Assembly (NCBI GenBank): GCA_002733215.1
Contig: NVUY01000007.1
Coordinates: 53,312 to 100,128 of the forward strand
DNA: 46,817 bases
Source: Sulfurovum sp.
GTDB lineage: Bacteria > Campylobacterota > Campylobacteria > Campylobacterales > Sulfurovaceae
Direction of reading: 5' to 3'
The notes beneath the pieces are model-generated. The model saw only the letters and a program-made list of their open reading frames with translations, made no database searches and was not told the DNA's origin. Positions 34,255 to 42,174 of the stretch are shown in pieces. Position 1 is the first letter of the stretch, and every line of letters starts with the position of its first letter. Position numbers and translations under genes: made by a program.

Positions 34255-35535
34255 ATGGCACAAACTATGACAGAGAAAATATTTTCAGAACATGCAGGTA
34301 AAGAAGTACACGCAGGAGAGATCGTAAGAGTAGATATCGATCTGATCATCGGGAATGATATTACTACACCTATTTCCATACGTGCATTTGAAGAGAGTGG
34401 GGCAGTAAAGTTGGCCAGACCTGACAGTTTTGCTTTGGTGATGGATCATTACATTCCGGCAAAAGACATAGCTTCAGCAAATCAGGCAAAGATTTCAAGA
34501 GAATTTGCCTACAAACATGACCTCAAATATTTCTTTGATGAAAAAGATATGGGTATTGAGCATGCATTACTTCCTGAAAAAGGATTGGTATTGCCTGGCG
34601 ATGTCATCATTGGTGCAGACTCTCACACCTGTACGCATGGCGCACTGGGTGCATTTTCAACCGGTATGGGATCTACGGATCTTGCCTTTGCCATGATCAC
34701 CGGAAATAACTGGTTTAAAGTGCCTGAAACGATCAAGGTTGAGTTGACAGGAAAACCCGGTAAACACATTTACGGTAAAGACATCATCCTGGAACTGATC
34801 CGTCAGATCGGTGTGGATGGTGCACTTTATAAAGCCATCGAGTTTACAGGTGAAGCGATCCAGTACTTAGGGATGGCAGACAGGTTCTCTATTGCAAATA
34901 TGGTGATTGAAGCGGGTGCTAAAAATGGTATCTTTGCCGTAGATGATGTCACACTTGCCTACCTGGAAGAGAGAAAAGAAGCCAATGGTGGATTGAGAGC
35001 TGAACCTAAGATCCATGTATCTGATGCAGATGCGGAATATTGTCAAGTGATCAGCATAGACACCGCAGCACTTTCTCCCGTGATCGCTTATCCATTTTTA
35101 CCGTCAAATGGTAAACCCGTGGAGCAGGCAGTATCTGATGACATTAGGGTAGATCAGGTAATGATAGGTTCTTGTACAAATGGGCGCATAGAAGATCTCC
35201 GGATTGCTGCAGAGATCATGGAAGGGCATAGAGTGGCACGTCATACACGTATGATCGTCACTCCTGCAACACAAAAGATCTTACTTCAGGCACAAGACGA
35301 AGGATTGATGAAAATCCTTATAGAAGCAGGGGCGGTGGTGTCTAACCCAACATGTGGTGCCTGTTTAGGTGGATATATGGGTATTTTGGGTGATGGCGAA
35401 GTATGTGTTGCAACAACAAACCGTAACTTCGTAGGGCGTATGGGTGCAAGAACGTCTGAAATTTACCTTGCTAACTCTGCGGTGGCAGCGGCTTCGGCCA
35501 TTGCAGGTAAGATCGTGGATCCAAGAGATATTTAG
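34255..35535 (+). CDS. leuC: 3-isopropylmalate dehydratase large subunit (LeuC-type)
   Basis: A 426-residue aconitase-superfamily subunit. The [4Fe-4S] ligands are Cys307 (GSCTNGR) and Cys367/Cys370 (NPTCGACLGG); substrate-site blocks include GADSHTCTHGALGAFSTGMG. It isomerises 2- to 3-isopropylmalate in leucine synthesis together with LeuD, which is not adjacent here. The length and short form fit the archaeal/HacA-like LeuC group as well, so a homoaconitase-type role cannot be excluded. RBS AAAGAAGGACAAAT. The next gene starts one base after the stop. Confidence 0.92.
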   Translation: MAQTMTEKIFSEHAGKEVHAGEIVRVDIDLIIGNDITTPISIRAFEESGAVKLARPDSFALVMDHYIPAKDIASANQAKISREFAYKHDLKYFFDEKDMGIEHALLPEKGLVLPGDVIIGADSHTCTHGALGAFSTGMGSTDLAFAMITGNNWFKVPETIKVELTGKPGKHIYGKDIILELIRQIGVDGALYKAIEFTGEAIQYLGMADRFSIANMVIEAGAKNGIFAVDDVTLAYLEERKEANGGLRAEPKIHVSDADAEYCQVISIDTAALSPVIAYPFLPSNGKPVEQAVSDDIRVDQVMIGSCTNGRIEDLRIAAEIMEGHRVARHTRMIVTPATQKILLQAQDEGLMKILIEAGAVVSNPTCGACLGGYMGILGDGEVCVATTNRNFVGRMGARTSEIYLANSAVAAASAIAGKIVDPRDI

Positions 35536-35536
35536 T

Positions 35537-36256
35537 ATGAAAATAAAAATACTCTTTTTAAGTGTATTGCTTGCTTCTTCCAACCTTTTTGGGGCATACG
35601 AAGTCAAAATAGCGAAGTATAAAAACCATACGTTTTTGATGTTAGAGGTCGCAAAGATCAAAGCACCTGAATATAGAAAAAATATTGTCATACAGAAAAA
35701 AGGCAAATCGTATTATGTTACTTCTGCGGTCTATGAGAGTAGAGGTGAAGCACAAAAGGCTCTGCATGCATACAAAAAAGTATTTAAAGATGCCTTTATG
35801 CAGAAAGGCATAAAGAGCCAGGTTCCAAGAGAAGTAAGTGAAAATACCGTGATCACAGAGCTGAAAAAACCGCAAACAGAGAAACACTGCAATGCTGAAG
35901 AACTACTGGAAAACAAGACGGTATATCTGTGTTATGAGAATGGAAGTACTTCCTCCCAAAAACGTATTATTCAGATGGGTTTTGAGGGAGAGTATATGGA
36001 ATACCTGCCTCTCAAAAGTACCTATAAGCCTTTAAAAATACCTTACAGCTTTAAAGGTGATAGCGTCGTATTACAAATGTCAGGTATAGAATTTGTATAT
36101 CAGATCTACAAGCAAGAGGAAAAATTCTTAGTGGTTAAAAGTTTTACCAACGGTAAGGAATCGTCCCACACTTTAAGATATTATTTCGATAAAGAAGATG
36201 CCCTGGAGTTTTTAAAAGCCATTAAAACCCGGCATTTGGATCAAAGCCAAAGTTAG
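35537..36256 (+). CDS. Exported protein with SPOR-like N-terminal part
   Basis: A 239-residue protein. The frame opens at 35444 inside leuC, but the ATG at 35537 gives a proper signal peptide (MKIKILFLSVLLASSNLFGA). The following region, YEVKIAKYKNHTFLML...IVIQKKGKSYYVTS...EAQKALHAYKKVFKDAFM, has the strand-helix pattern of a peptidoglycan-binding SPOR domain but is not a clear match. Two cysteines (HCNAEELL, YLCYENG) could form a disulfide. It starts one base after leuC and converges with the FrdB-like gene, overlapping it by 35 bases. Confidence 0.65.
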   Translation: MKIKILFLSVLLASSNLFGAYEVKIAKYKNHTFLMLEVAKIKAPEYRKNIVIQKKGKSYYVTSAVYESRGEAQKALHAYKKVFKDAFMQKGIKSQVPREVSENTVITELKKPQTEKHCNAEELLENKTVYLCYENGSTSSQKRIIQMGFEGEYMEYLPLKSTYKPLKIPYSFKGDSVVLQMSGIEFVYQIYKQEEKFLVVKSFTNGKESSHTLRYYFDKEDALEFLKAIKTRHLDQSQS

Positions 36257-36938
36257 GTGTTCCAAAACTCTGCGTCATAAAAGACGGGTCGCTGTATCCT
36301 TCCTGGACAGAGAGTCCACGGAGCATCGTAATGTCCATCTTTGGGTCTATGCCTTTGGGGCACACCGCAGTACACTCTCCGCATAAAGTACAATCCCATA
36401 CTCCGTCATGCTGGATATTGTCTATGATGGTTTTCACATTACTTTCGCGTTTGTCTACAGAGTAACGATAGGCACGAGTGAGTGCAAAAGGTCCTAGAAA
36501 GTCCGGGTTAACCGCATAAACAGGACAGGCAGAGTAGCAGGCGTCACAAAGGATGCAGTCTGTCTGAACTTCAGATAGTTTTTCATCACTATGGTTAGGG
36601 GTTGCTTCCTGAAAACTATGCAGCCAGGCTGTACTTTTAGAGAGAGTCTCTTGCGATTTATGTTTATCTACTTTAAGGTCACGAAGCACAGGATGATACT
36701 GCAGCGGTTCAATGATATCTCCCGGTTTGACTTTGTAAGCACAGGAGAGTTCTTCTCTTCCGTTGACACGTACGGCACAGGTACCGCAGACAGAAGCACG
36801 ACATCCTGCTGAGAAAGTAAGTGTGGCATCTTGCGTCTCTTTAATGTAGGACAAGGCATTTAGAAGTGGTATCTCTCCGGCGGGGAGTGAGTAAAGCTGG
36901 TAAGTGTTTGTTTTACTGCGTAAAATCTTTATTTGCAT
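36222..36938 (-). CDS. Succinate dehydrogenase/fumarate reductase iron-sulfur subunit
   Basis: A 238-residue SdhB/FrdB protein. [2Fe-2S] ligands C46, C51, C54, C66; first [4Fe-4S] set C128, C131, C134, C138; second set C183, C186, C189, C193. E. coli FrdB has a valine at the position of C186, and its third cluster is [3Fe-4S]; the extra cysteine here predicts a second [4Fe-4S], as in SdhE-type (archaeal-like) enzymes. It is 132 bases downstream of the flavoprotein gene, with a repeat array between them. No membrane-anchor gene is adjacent. Confidence 0.9.
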   Translation of the reverse strand: MQIKILRSKTNTYQLYSLPAGEIPLLNALSYIKETQDATLTFSAGCRASVCGTCAVRVNGREELSCAYKVKPGDIIEPLQYHPVLRDLKVDKHKSQETLSKSTAWLHSFQEATPNHSDEKLSEVQTDCILCDACYSACPVYAVNPDFLGPFALTRAYRYSVDKRESNVKTIIDNIQHDGVWDCTLCGECTAVCPKGIDPKMDITMLRGLSVQEGYSDPSFMTQSFGTPNFGFDPNAGF

Positions 36939-36956
36939 GATACACTCCGTGTAAAT

Positions 36957-37079
36957 GAGTAATGAGTAATGAGTAATGAGTAATGTTGGTATGTATTGCT
37001 TCGCAATATTTTTATCTGTTTGTCGGCTTTGCTTGTATAGTTAAATATTCGGCTGCTCATTCCTCGTTCCTCATTCCTC
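36957..37079. repeat. Two heptanucleotide arrays in inverted arrangement
   Basis: Plus strand: four perfect GAGTAAT units (36957-36984). Minus strand: three GAGGAAT/GAGGAAC units (37059-37079). Together they bracket about 75 AT-rich bases between the Sdh/Frd A and B genes. The right array supplies the last codons and stop of the flavoprotein gene. Confidence 0.75.
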
Positions 37080-38672
37080 ATTATTTTTCTTCCATTGTAA
37101 AACAATATGCTTTTTAAATGCCTCATTCTCTTCTTCAAAACCTACTTTAAAATGTGCTCCGCGGCTTTCATCTCTGGCAATGGCAGCGGAGATGATAGTA
37201 GGGGCTAAAAGCAAAGCATTTCGGAACTCCAGAAAATCAATAAGATTTTGGTTGTTTGTTTTGCTTTTATCTGAAATACCCATACTCTTTTGCGTCATCT
37301 GCATCTCTATGACCTCTTTAAGAGATTCATGGAGTTGCTTGTTCTCCCTGACAATGCCTACCTTTTCATAAAAGAGATTCCCCAGTAGCTCTCTGTAGGG
37401 GTAGAAGTTGGAAGTGTTTTCCTGTGCATAGATGTCTTCTATCTGTGCTTTATCTTGTGCTTTCTGGGTGTTGTCTGCTTCTTTATTAGAGGCATAGACC
37501 GCATGTTTATAAGCATTTTCTCCTGTAAATCGTCCAAAAGCAATGATCTCAAGCAAAGAATTCCCTCCCAGTCTGTTGGCACCATGTACTTTGGCATTGG
37601 AACATTCTCCCACAGCAAAACATCCTTTGATCCCATTGACCTCTAGAGCATAATCTACATCTATACCGCCCATGGTGTAGTGTGCTACAGGTTTGATGGG
37701 GATAAGCTCTTTTGCCGGATCAACATGTTCATGCATTTTACAGAGTTCTACTTCCTGAGGGAGAAGCTCCATGAGTTTCTCTTCCCCTAAATGACGCACA
37801 TCCAAAAAGACCCGTTGACCTTCTTCCAGTTGTGCAAAGATAGCACGTGCTACTTCATCACGTGGTTTGAGTTCATCTACAAAACGTTCTCCTGCTTCAT
37901 TCACCAGATATCCGCCTTCTCCTCTGGCACTCTCAGATATGAGAATAGAGGAGTGCTTGAGTGCTGTCGGGTGAAATTGAATAAATTCCATATCTGAGAC
38001 TGCGCCCCCTGCCCGAAGTACAGCCGCAACACCATCACCGGTTGATCCGTAAGCATTGGTCGTATGACCATGGTAAAGTGAGCCATACCCGCCTGTCGCC
38101 ATGACCACAGATTTTGCATTGATCTGTATGACCTCTCCCGTACGAATGTTGAAGAAGGTTGCTCCCCTTACCGTGTCATCTTTCACAATAAGATTTAAAA
38201 GATAATGTTCATCCAGAAAGTCAATATTCTCTTTTAGGCAAGTGTCATAAAGTGTATGCAGGATCTTCAGTCCTGTATAATCCTGGGCATAACAGGCACG
38301 TTTTGCAGAAGCACCACCCATTTGACGTTGGGCAATGGTATCTTTTCCTTTTTTATTATTGTCTAAACGTGAAAAAGGAACACCCAGGTTTTCAAGCCAT
38401 TCTATGGTTTGAGGTGCATCTGCGCACATTTTCCGTACCATATCTTCATCACAGAGACCATGAGCAGACTTGATAGTATCTGAGATATGAGAAGAGATAT
38501 GATCCTCTCCCACATTGGCAAGTGCAGCATTGATGCCCCCTTGTGCCATGGAAGTCTGAGAATTTGTAGGATATGTTTTACCTGCTACAAGTACAGAAGC
38601 TCCAGATTCTTTGGCAGAGAGTGCAGCAGTTAATCCTGCTCCTCCTGACCCTATGATAAGAACATCGATCAT
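37071..38672 (-). CDS. Succinate dehydrogenase/fumarate reductase flavoprotein subunit
   Basis: A 533-residue FAD protein. N-terminal Rossmann DVLIIGSGGAGLTAALSA; active-site blocks HPTALKH, SARGEGGYLVNEAGERF, LKPRDEVARAI, PVAHYTMGGI and GANRLGGNSLLE are intact, so dicarboxylate chemistry is expected. The residue that covalently binds FAD in classic SdhA/FrdA (His in RSHT) is Gln39 here (NSQTSMAQGG), so FAD should be non-covalent. There is no Tat signal, so it is cytoplasmic. The pair with the FrdB-like gene lacks an adjacent SdhC/D/E. L-aspartate oxidase is a related alternative, but the iron-sulfur partner argues against it. Confidence 0.88.
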   Translation of the reverse strand: MIDVLIIGSGGAGLTAALSAKESGASVLVAGKTYPTNSQTSMAQGGINAALANVGEDHISSHISDTIKSAHGLCDEDMVRKMCADAPQTIEWLENLGVPFSRLDNNKKGKDTIAQRQMGGASAKRACYAQDYTGLKILHTLYDTCLKENIDFLDEHYLLNLIVKDDTVRGATFFNIRTGEVIQINAKSVVMATGGYGSLYHGHTTNAYGSTGDGVAAVLRAGGAVSDMEFIQFHPTALKHSSILISESARGEGGYLVNEAGERFVDELKPRDEVARAIFAQLEEGQRVFLDVRHLGEEKLMELLPQEVELCKMHEHVDPAKELIPIKPVAHYTMGGIDVDYALEVNGIKGCFAVGECSNAKVHGANRLGGNSLLEIIAFGRFTGENAYKHAVYASNKEADNTQKAQDKAQIEDIYAQENTSNFYPYRELLGNLFYEKVGIVRENKQLHESLKEVIEMQMTQKSMGISDKSKTNNQNLIDFLEFRNALLLAPTIISAAIARDESRGAHFKVGFEEENEAFKKHIVLQWKKNNEE

Positions 38673-38694
38673 AATAAACCTTTTTTATTTTTAA

Positions 38695-38715
38695 TGGTCG
38701 ATAAATCGACCCTAC
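38695..38715 (-). repeat. REP-like GTAG-footed hairpin (single)
   Basis: On the minus strand: GTAG, then stem GGTCGAT/ATCGACC with a TT loop. It is a close copy of the unit at 45047. It lies in the 74-base gap between the hydroxyacid dehydrogenase and the flavoprotein gene. Confidence 0.75.
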
Positions 38716-38746
38716 ATGACTGCTGAAGCGATCTGCGATGAATCAC

Positions 38747-39688
38747 TTATAACTCTTTTATTTGTAAAAATGTTGTAATATTCTTCACAATACCTTCAAA
38801 AAGCTTTTTTCTAGCTTCTACACTGGTCCAGGCGATGTGTGGTGTAATGAGCAGCCTTTCTTTATGTTTGACTTCATTGAGTCTGTTGTTTAACGTAATT
38901 GGTTCAATTTCAAGTACATCCAGACCTGCGTAGAATTTTCGTCTGTCAAGCTCAAAAGCCAAGTCGGTTTCATTGACTATACCCCCTCGGCCTAAGTTTA
39001 ACAGAATGGCACCCTCTTTAATGTAGGGTAGATTATTTTCATTGATGAGATTGTAAGTGTTGTCATTGAGTGGTGCATGGATAGAGATGATATCACAGTC
39101 TTTAAGCAGGAACTCTAAACTTTGATGCGGGTAGGCATGGTTGAGATTCTCTCCGCTTGTAGAATGGTAAGAGACTTCTGCACCAAACGCAGTGGCGATC
39201 TTGGCTACTTCCTGACCGATGGCACCTAAGCCTATGATACCCCATTTTTTTCCTGATATTTCATAAAATGGATGGCTTACATCCGTAAAAAGTCCTGATC
39301 TTGTCCATGTGCCGTTTTTCACAGAAGCATCATAGTATGCCATTTTTTCAAGCAGATAGAGTGCCATGGCAAAGGTATGCTGTACCACAGAGCTGGTAGA
39401 GTATCCTGCTACATTTTTGACTTCTATCCCTTTAAATTTTGCAGCATCCAGATCTACATTGTTCATGCCCGTGGCAGCGATGCAAATGAGTTTGAGCCTG
39501 GGTGCCTCTTCCATCATATTTGCAGTGATCAGAACTTTATTGGTAATGACGATGTCTGCGATCTGTATACGCTCTAGTGTTTCTTCTTTAGAAGTAGTCG
39601 GGTAAGAAATGACTTCTCCAAATTTGTCTAAAACGGAAATGTCTAAGTCTTCTCCTAGTGTTTTGGCATCAAGTAGTACTATCTTCAT
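38747..39688 (-). CDS. D-2-hydroxyacid dehydrogenase (NAD-dependent)
   Basis: A 313-residue enzyme of the formate/glycerate dehydrogenase fold. NAD site GLGAIG (153-158), the substrate-binding arginine in LLNLGRGGIVNE, and the catalytic histidine in ITPHIAW near residue 287. Closest in character to HprA-like glycerate or hydroxypyruvate reductases, but substrate cannot be fixed from sequence. It follows the VKOR-thioredoxin gene by 9 bases. Confidence 0.88.
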   Translation of the reverse strand: MKIVLLDAKTLGEDLDISVLDKFGEVISYPTTSKEETLERIQIADIVITNKVLITANMMEEAPRLKLICIAATGMNNVDLDAAKFKGIEVKNVAGYSTSSVVQHTFAMALYLLEKMAYYDASVKNGTWTRSGLFTDVSHPFYEISGKKWGIIGLGAIGQEVAKIATAFGAEVSYHSTSGENLNHAYPHQSLEFLLKDCDIISIHAPLNDNTYNLINENNLPYIKEGAILLNLGRGGIVNETDLAFELDRRKFYAGLDVLEIEPITLNNRLNEVKHKERLLITPHIAWTSVEARKKLFEGIVKNITTFLQIKEL

Positions 39689-39697
39689 TATCTTTCC

Positions 39698-40558
39698 TTA
39701 GTGGCTTGTATTGTCATCGTCACAAGAGGGTGCTTCTATAATGCTAAGGGCACAGCCATCATTATCGCCCCCGGCACTTAGGAAATCTGAAGATAATTCC
39801 ATTGTATTGCTAGAGATATCTGTTTTGGTTTGTGACTTTTTTGGCTGAGGACTCTCGTCTTGCATTGTATTTTTAAAATGTGCGATAATTTTCTTGTCTC
39901 CCACAATGAGTGTATGTTGCAGTTTTTCATTGACAATCAGTACAGGGATGCTGCTAACTCCTGCAAATTTCAAAAATGATCTTGCACTTGCCTCTTTGGT
40001 CGAAATTGGTATATAGGCGATGTTCTTCTCTGCAAAATAGGCTTTCACTTTTTTACAATGTGAACAGCTTTCTGACTGTATGAGGTAGTTGCCAGACTTA
40101 GTCATAAATGTCTTGTTTTTTGTCACGGCTAAAGTGTTAAGTCCTACAAATATGGCAACAACAGTGGCGAGGGTAATAGCAAAACGTTGCCACTGAGAAA
40201 AAAGTGCTATGAGTAAAAGCAAAGAGAAGATGCCTAAACAAAAAATGCATGGCTCGGGGTTGGCTACAAATTGGTAACCAAGGATGGTGGCCTCAAAGGC
40301 AATAGCTCCGTACAGACCTATGAAAAATAAGTTTTCAAAGACCTTACTCTTGAGTGATAAAAATCCTAAAATCATTAAAATAAATACGCCAACAATACCA
40401 AGATAGTTTAAGTAAAGAGCGTCAAAATTCAGAAGTTCTCCTGCAAGTTTGCATCCTACTTCTGCACAAAGTGAAGAGTCTTGAAGTTTAAGATAGGTTT
40501 CCGTGCCTATATAGGCAAGCAATAAAAATGGTAAAAATAAGCGAGAAAAAAAACGCAT
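39698..40558 (-). CDS. VKOR-thioredoxin-like fusion protein
   Basis: A 286-residue membrane protein. The N-terminal half is a vitamin K epoxide reductase domain: loop cysteines C31 and C36 (SLCAEVGCK) and active-site CIFC (C104, C107) among four to five helices. A thioredoxin/glutaredoxin-like domain follows with CSHC (C165, C168) and the cis-Pro element VSSIPVLIV. The tail is polar and has two further cysteines. Such fusions reoxidise a periplasmic disulfide donor with quinone, replacing DsbB. It lies between purT and a dehydrogenase with short gaps. Confidence 0.88.
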   Translation of the reverse strand: MRFFSRLFLPFLLLAYIGTETYLKLQDSSLCAEVGCKLAGELLNFDALYLNYLGIVGVFILMILGFLSLKSKVFENLFFIGLYGAIAFEATILGYQFVANPEPCIFCLGIFSLLLLIALFSQWQRFAITLATVVAIFVGLNTLAVTKNKTFMTKSGNYLIQSESCSHCKKVKAYFAEKNIAYIPISTKEASARSFLKFAGVSSIPVLIVNEKLQHTLIVGDKKIIAHFKNTMQDESPQPKKSQTKTDISSNTMELSSDFLSAGGDNDGCALSIIEAPSCDDDNTSH

Positions 40559-40571
40559 GATAAAATCCTTG

Positions 40572-41735
40572 TTAGTTATCTGATATTTGATTTACGATTT
40601 CAATAGCTCTGGCTTTTGCAGCTTCCACATCATCGAGTACAAGACTTACTGCCATACGACGACCTACATGGCTTTCCGGTTTTCCAAATACTCTTACAAA
40701 AGAGTTGTTTGTGAAGGCAGAGTCAGGTACTTCAAGTACAGGAGTATGACTTTCATTTTTAGCTTTGTAAGCACCACAAGCACCAGAACCGTAGGTTGTG
40801 TAATTAAGTGGCAGACCAAGTACAGCTCTTACATGCAGAGCGAACTGGCTTTGACTCTGCGTGATGAGTGTGACCATGCCTGTGTCGTGTGGGCGAGGGC
40901 TAAGTTCTGAAAAGTAAACCTCTTCACCTTTCACAAAGAACTCCACGCCAAAGATACCACGACCCCCAAGTCCATCTGTGACTGTTTTGGCGATGTCTCT
41001 TGCTTTTTGTAGCGTTTCATCACTCATTGTCATAGGTTGCCATGAGAGAATGAAGTCACCCTCTTTTTGCATATGTCCTATGGCATCACAAAAGACTGTG
41101 CCTGTTTCATTACGTACTGTAAGCAGGGTGATCTCATAGTCAAAAGTGATAAACTCTTCCACGATAAGTTCAGATGCATCGCCTCTGGCTTCTTTGGCTA
41201 TTTCCCATGACTTCTCTATGTCATCAGGAGTTTTTGCAATGCTTTGACCATGACCGGAACTTGACATCACAGGCTTAATGACACAAGGGAAGCCTATACG
41301 TTCAGCAGCAGTTTTTAATCCATCTAATGTTGTCACAAACTCAAAACCTGATGTTTTAAGTCCCAACTCTTCTGCTGCAAAAACACGAATGTTTTTCCGG
41401 TTCATGGTTTTGTTCACCGCTTCTGCATTGGGGATGACATGAAAACCTCTTTTTTCAGCTTCAAAAAGTGCAGAGATAGAGATAGCTTCTACCTCTGGTA
41501 AGATGTAAGTAGGTTTTTCTTTTTCTATCACTTCAAGAATAGATGTTTCGTCTTTCATATCTATGACATAAGATTTATTGGCGACCAAATGTGCAGGTGC
41601 ATTGTCGTATTTGTCTACAGCAACTACTTCTATACCAAGTCTTTGCGCTTCAATAGCTACTTCTTTACCAAGTTCACCAGAACCAAGGAGCATGATCTTG
41701 ATGGCATCTTTTTGTAGTGTAGTAGTAAATAGCAT
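40572..41735 (-). CDS. purT: Formate-dependent phosphoribosylglycinamide formyltransferase
   Basis: A 387-residue ATP-grasp enzyme making formyl-GAR from formate and ATP. N-terminal [23 protein letters not shown]-grasp blocks [15 protein letters not shown] and [26 protein letters not shown]. The frame includes a GTG three codons earlier (41744), but AAAGG is better spaced for the ATG at 41735. purN, which does the folate-dependent version of the same step, also occurs at 45123. Confidence 0.95.
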   Translation of the reverse strand: MLFTTTLQKDAIKIMLLGSGELGKEVAIEAQRLGIEVVAVDKYDNAPAHLVANKSYVIDMKDETSILEVIEKEKPTYILPEVEAISISALFEAEKRGFHVIPNAEAVNKTMNRKNIRVFAAEELGLKTSGFEFVTTLDGLKTAAERIGFPCVIKPVMSSSGHGQSIAKTPDDIEKSWEIAKEARGDASELIVEEFITFDYEITLLTVRNETGTVFCDAIGHMQKEGDFILSWQPMTMSDETLQKARDIAKTVTDGLGGRGIFGVEFFVKGEEVYFSELSPRPHDTGMVTLITQSQSQFALHVRAVLGLPLNYTTYGSGACGAYKAKNESHTPVLEVPDSAFTNNSFVRVFGKPESHVGRRMAVSLVLDDVEAAKARAIEIVNQISDN

Positions 41736-41894
41736 GCGATTCACCTTTGGTAAAATAATTGATATTATTTTAGCGAAAAGTTAGATAAGTTGGGATGAAT
41801 TCAAAATTATAAAAATGAGCAAATACAAAAAGTATGACAATTTGACATATTCTTAAGCATAGTAAAAAAATATTGCTATTATTTGGAGCATGAT

Positions 41895-42032
41895 ATGACT
41901 AATGTTCGCAAGTGGAGATTTATTTCTTTGGTAGGGTTGGGGCTTGGGCTAGCCCAAGAGAAAGGATATGCAATGCGTATTCTGTGCATGGTCATACTAT
42001 TGCTAGTTATCCTCACCACACGGTGCTGGTAG
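41895..42032 (+). CDS. Candidate type I toxin: 45-aa ORF with internal 19-aa hydrophobic peptide
   Basis: From ATG 41895 (GGAG just upstream) a 45-codon frame runs to TAG 42032. An internal ATG at 41973 has its own AAAGGA six bases away and encodes MRILCMVILLLVILTTRCW, a 19-residue single membrane helix with a short basic/aromatic end. The size and composition resemble Ibs-type toxic peptides of E. coli, but no sequence homology is claimed. A 16-base palindrome lies just before the internal ribosome-binding site, and a minus-strand promoter faces the gene. No other gene is seen in 41760-42174. Confidence 0.5.
   Translation: MTNVRKWRFISLVGLGLGLAQEKGYAMRILCMVILLLVILTTRCW
41943..41958 (+). promoter_or_regulatory. 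Perfect 16-bp palindrome ahead of the toxin ribosome-binding site
   Basis: CTTGGGCTAGCCCAAG. In RNA it can form a local hairpin two bases before AAAGGA. Its left arm TTGGGCTA (41944-41951) is also complementary to TAGCCCAA at 42030-42037 around the stop codon, so a switch between local and long-range pairing is possible. Confidence 0.5.
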
Positions 42033-42074
42033 CCCAATAGTAGAGACAGAGAGATTGCGACTCTCTGTCTCCAT
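41959..42074 (-). ncRNA. Candidate antisense RNA to the toxin ORF
   Basis: A minus-strand TATAAT at 42081-42086 (context ATGCTATAATTTC) predicts a start near 42074. The transcript would open with an 11-bp hairpin (42043-42071) and then run antisense across the small ORF and its ribosome-binding site. The 3' end is not visible (no T tract), so the lower boundary is arbitrary. Confidence 0.4.
42043..42071. terminator. Perfect 11-bp hairpin between the toxin ORF and its antisense promoter
   Basis: GAGACAGAGAG/CTCTCTGTCTC with a seven-base loop. On the plus strand it follows the small ORF and could end or stabilise its mRNA; on the minus strand it would be the 5' stem of the antisense RNA. Confidence 0.65.
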
Positions 42075-42080
42075 GCAGAA

Positions 42081-42086
42081 ATTATA
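42081..42086 (-). promoter_or_regulatory. -10 element of the antisense transcript
   Basis: TATAAT on the minus strand, preceded by TTTTATGC. This matches the TATAAT contexts used by leuC, cdsA and rpsU in this window. Confidence 0.55.
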
Positions 42087-42174
42087 GCATAAAATAGATA
42101 ATATCATAAATGTATGTGGAGATTTTCGTAGTTATGCTAAAATTAGATAGATTAGAAACCTCAAAAGGAACTAA

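Noticed and set aside
36929-37138. 69-aa minus-strand ORF containing SLLITHYSF
   Set aside because: It is translated from the heptad arrays and the ends of the two Sdh/Frd genes; no protein-like pattern beyond the repeat.
36222-38672. Methylmenaquinol:fumarate reductase (MfrABE) or L-aspartate oxidase
   Set aside because: There is no twin-arginine signal for Mfr, no MfrE gene nearby, and NadB has no iron-sulfur partner subunit.
40587-40910. 107-aa plus-strand ORF inside purT
   Set aside because: Shadow of a well-supported gene on the other strand.
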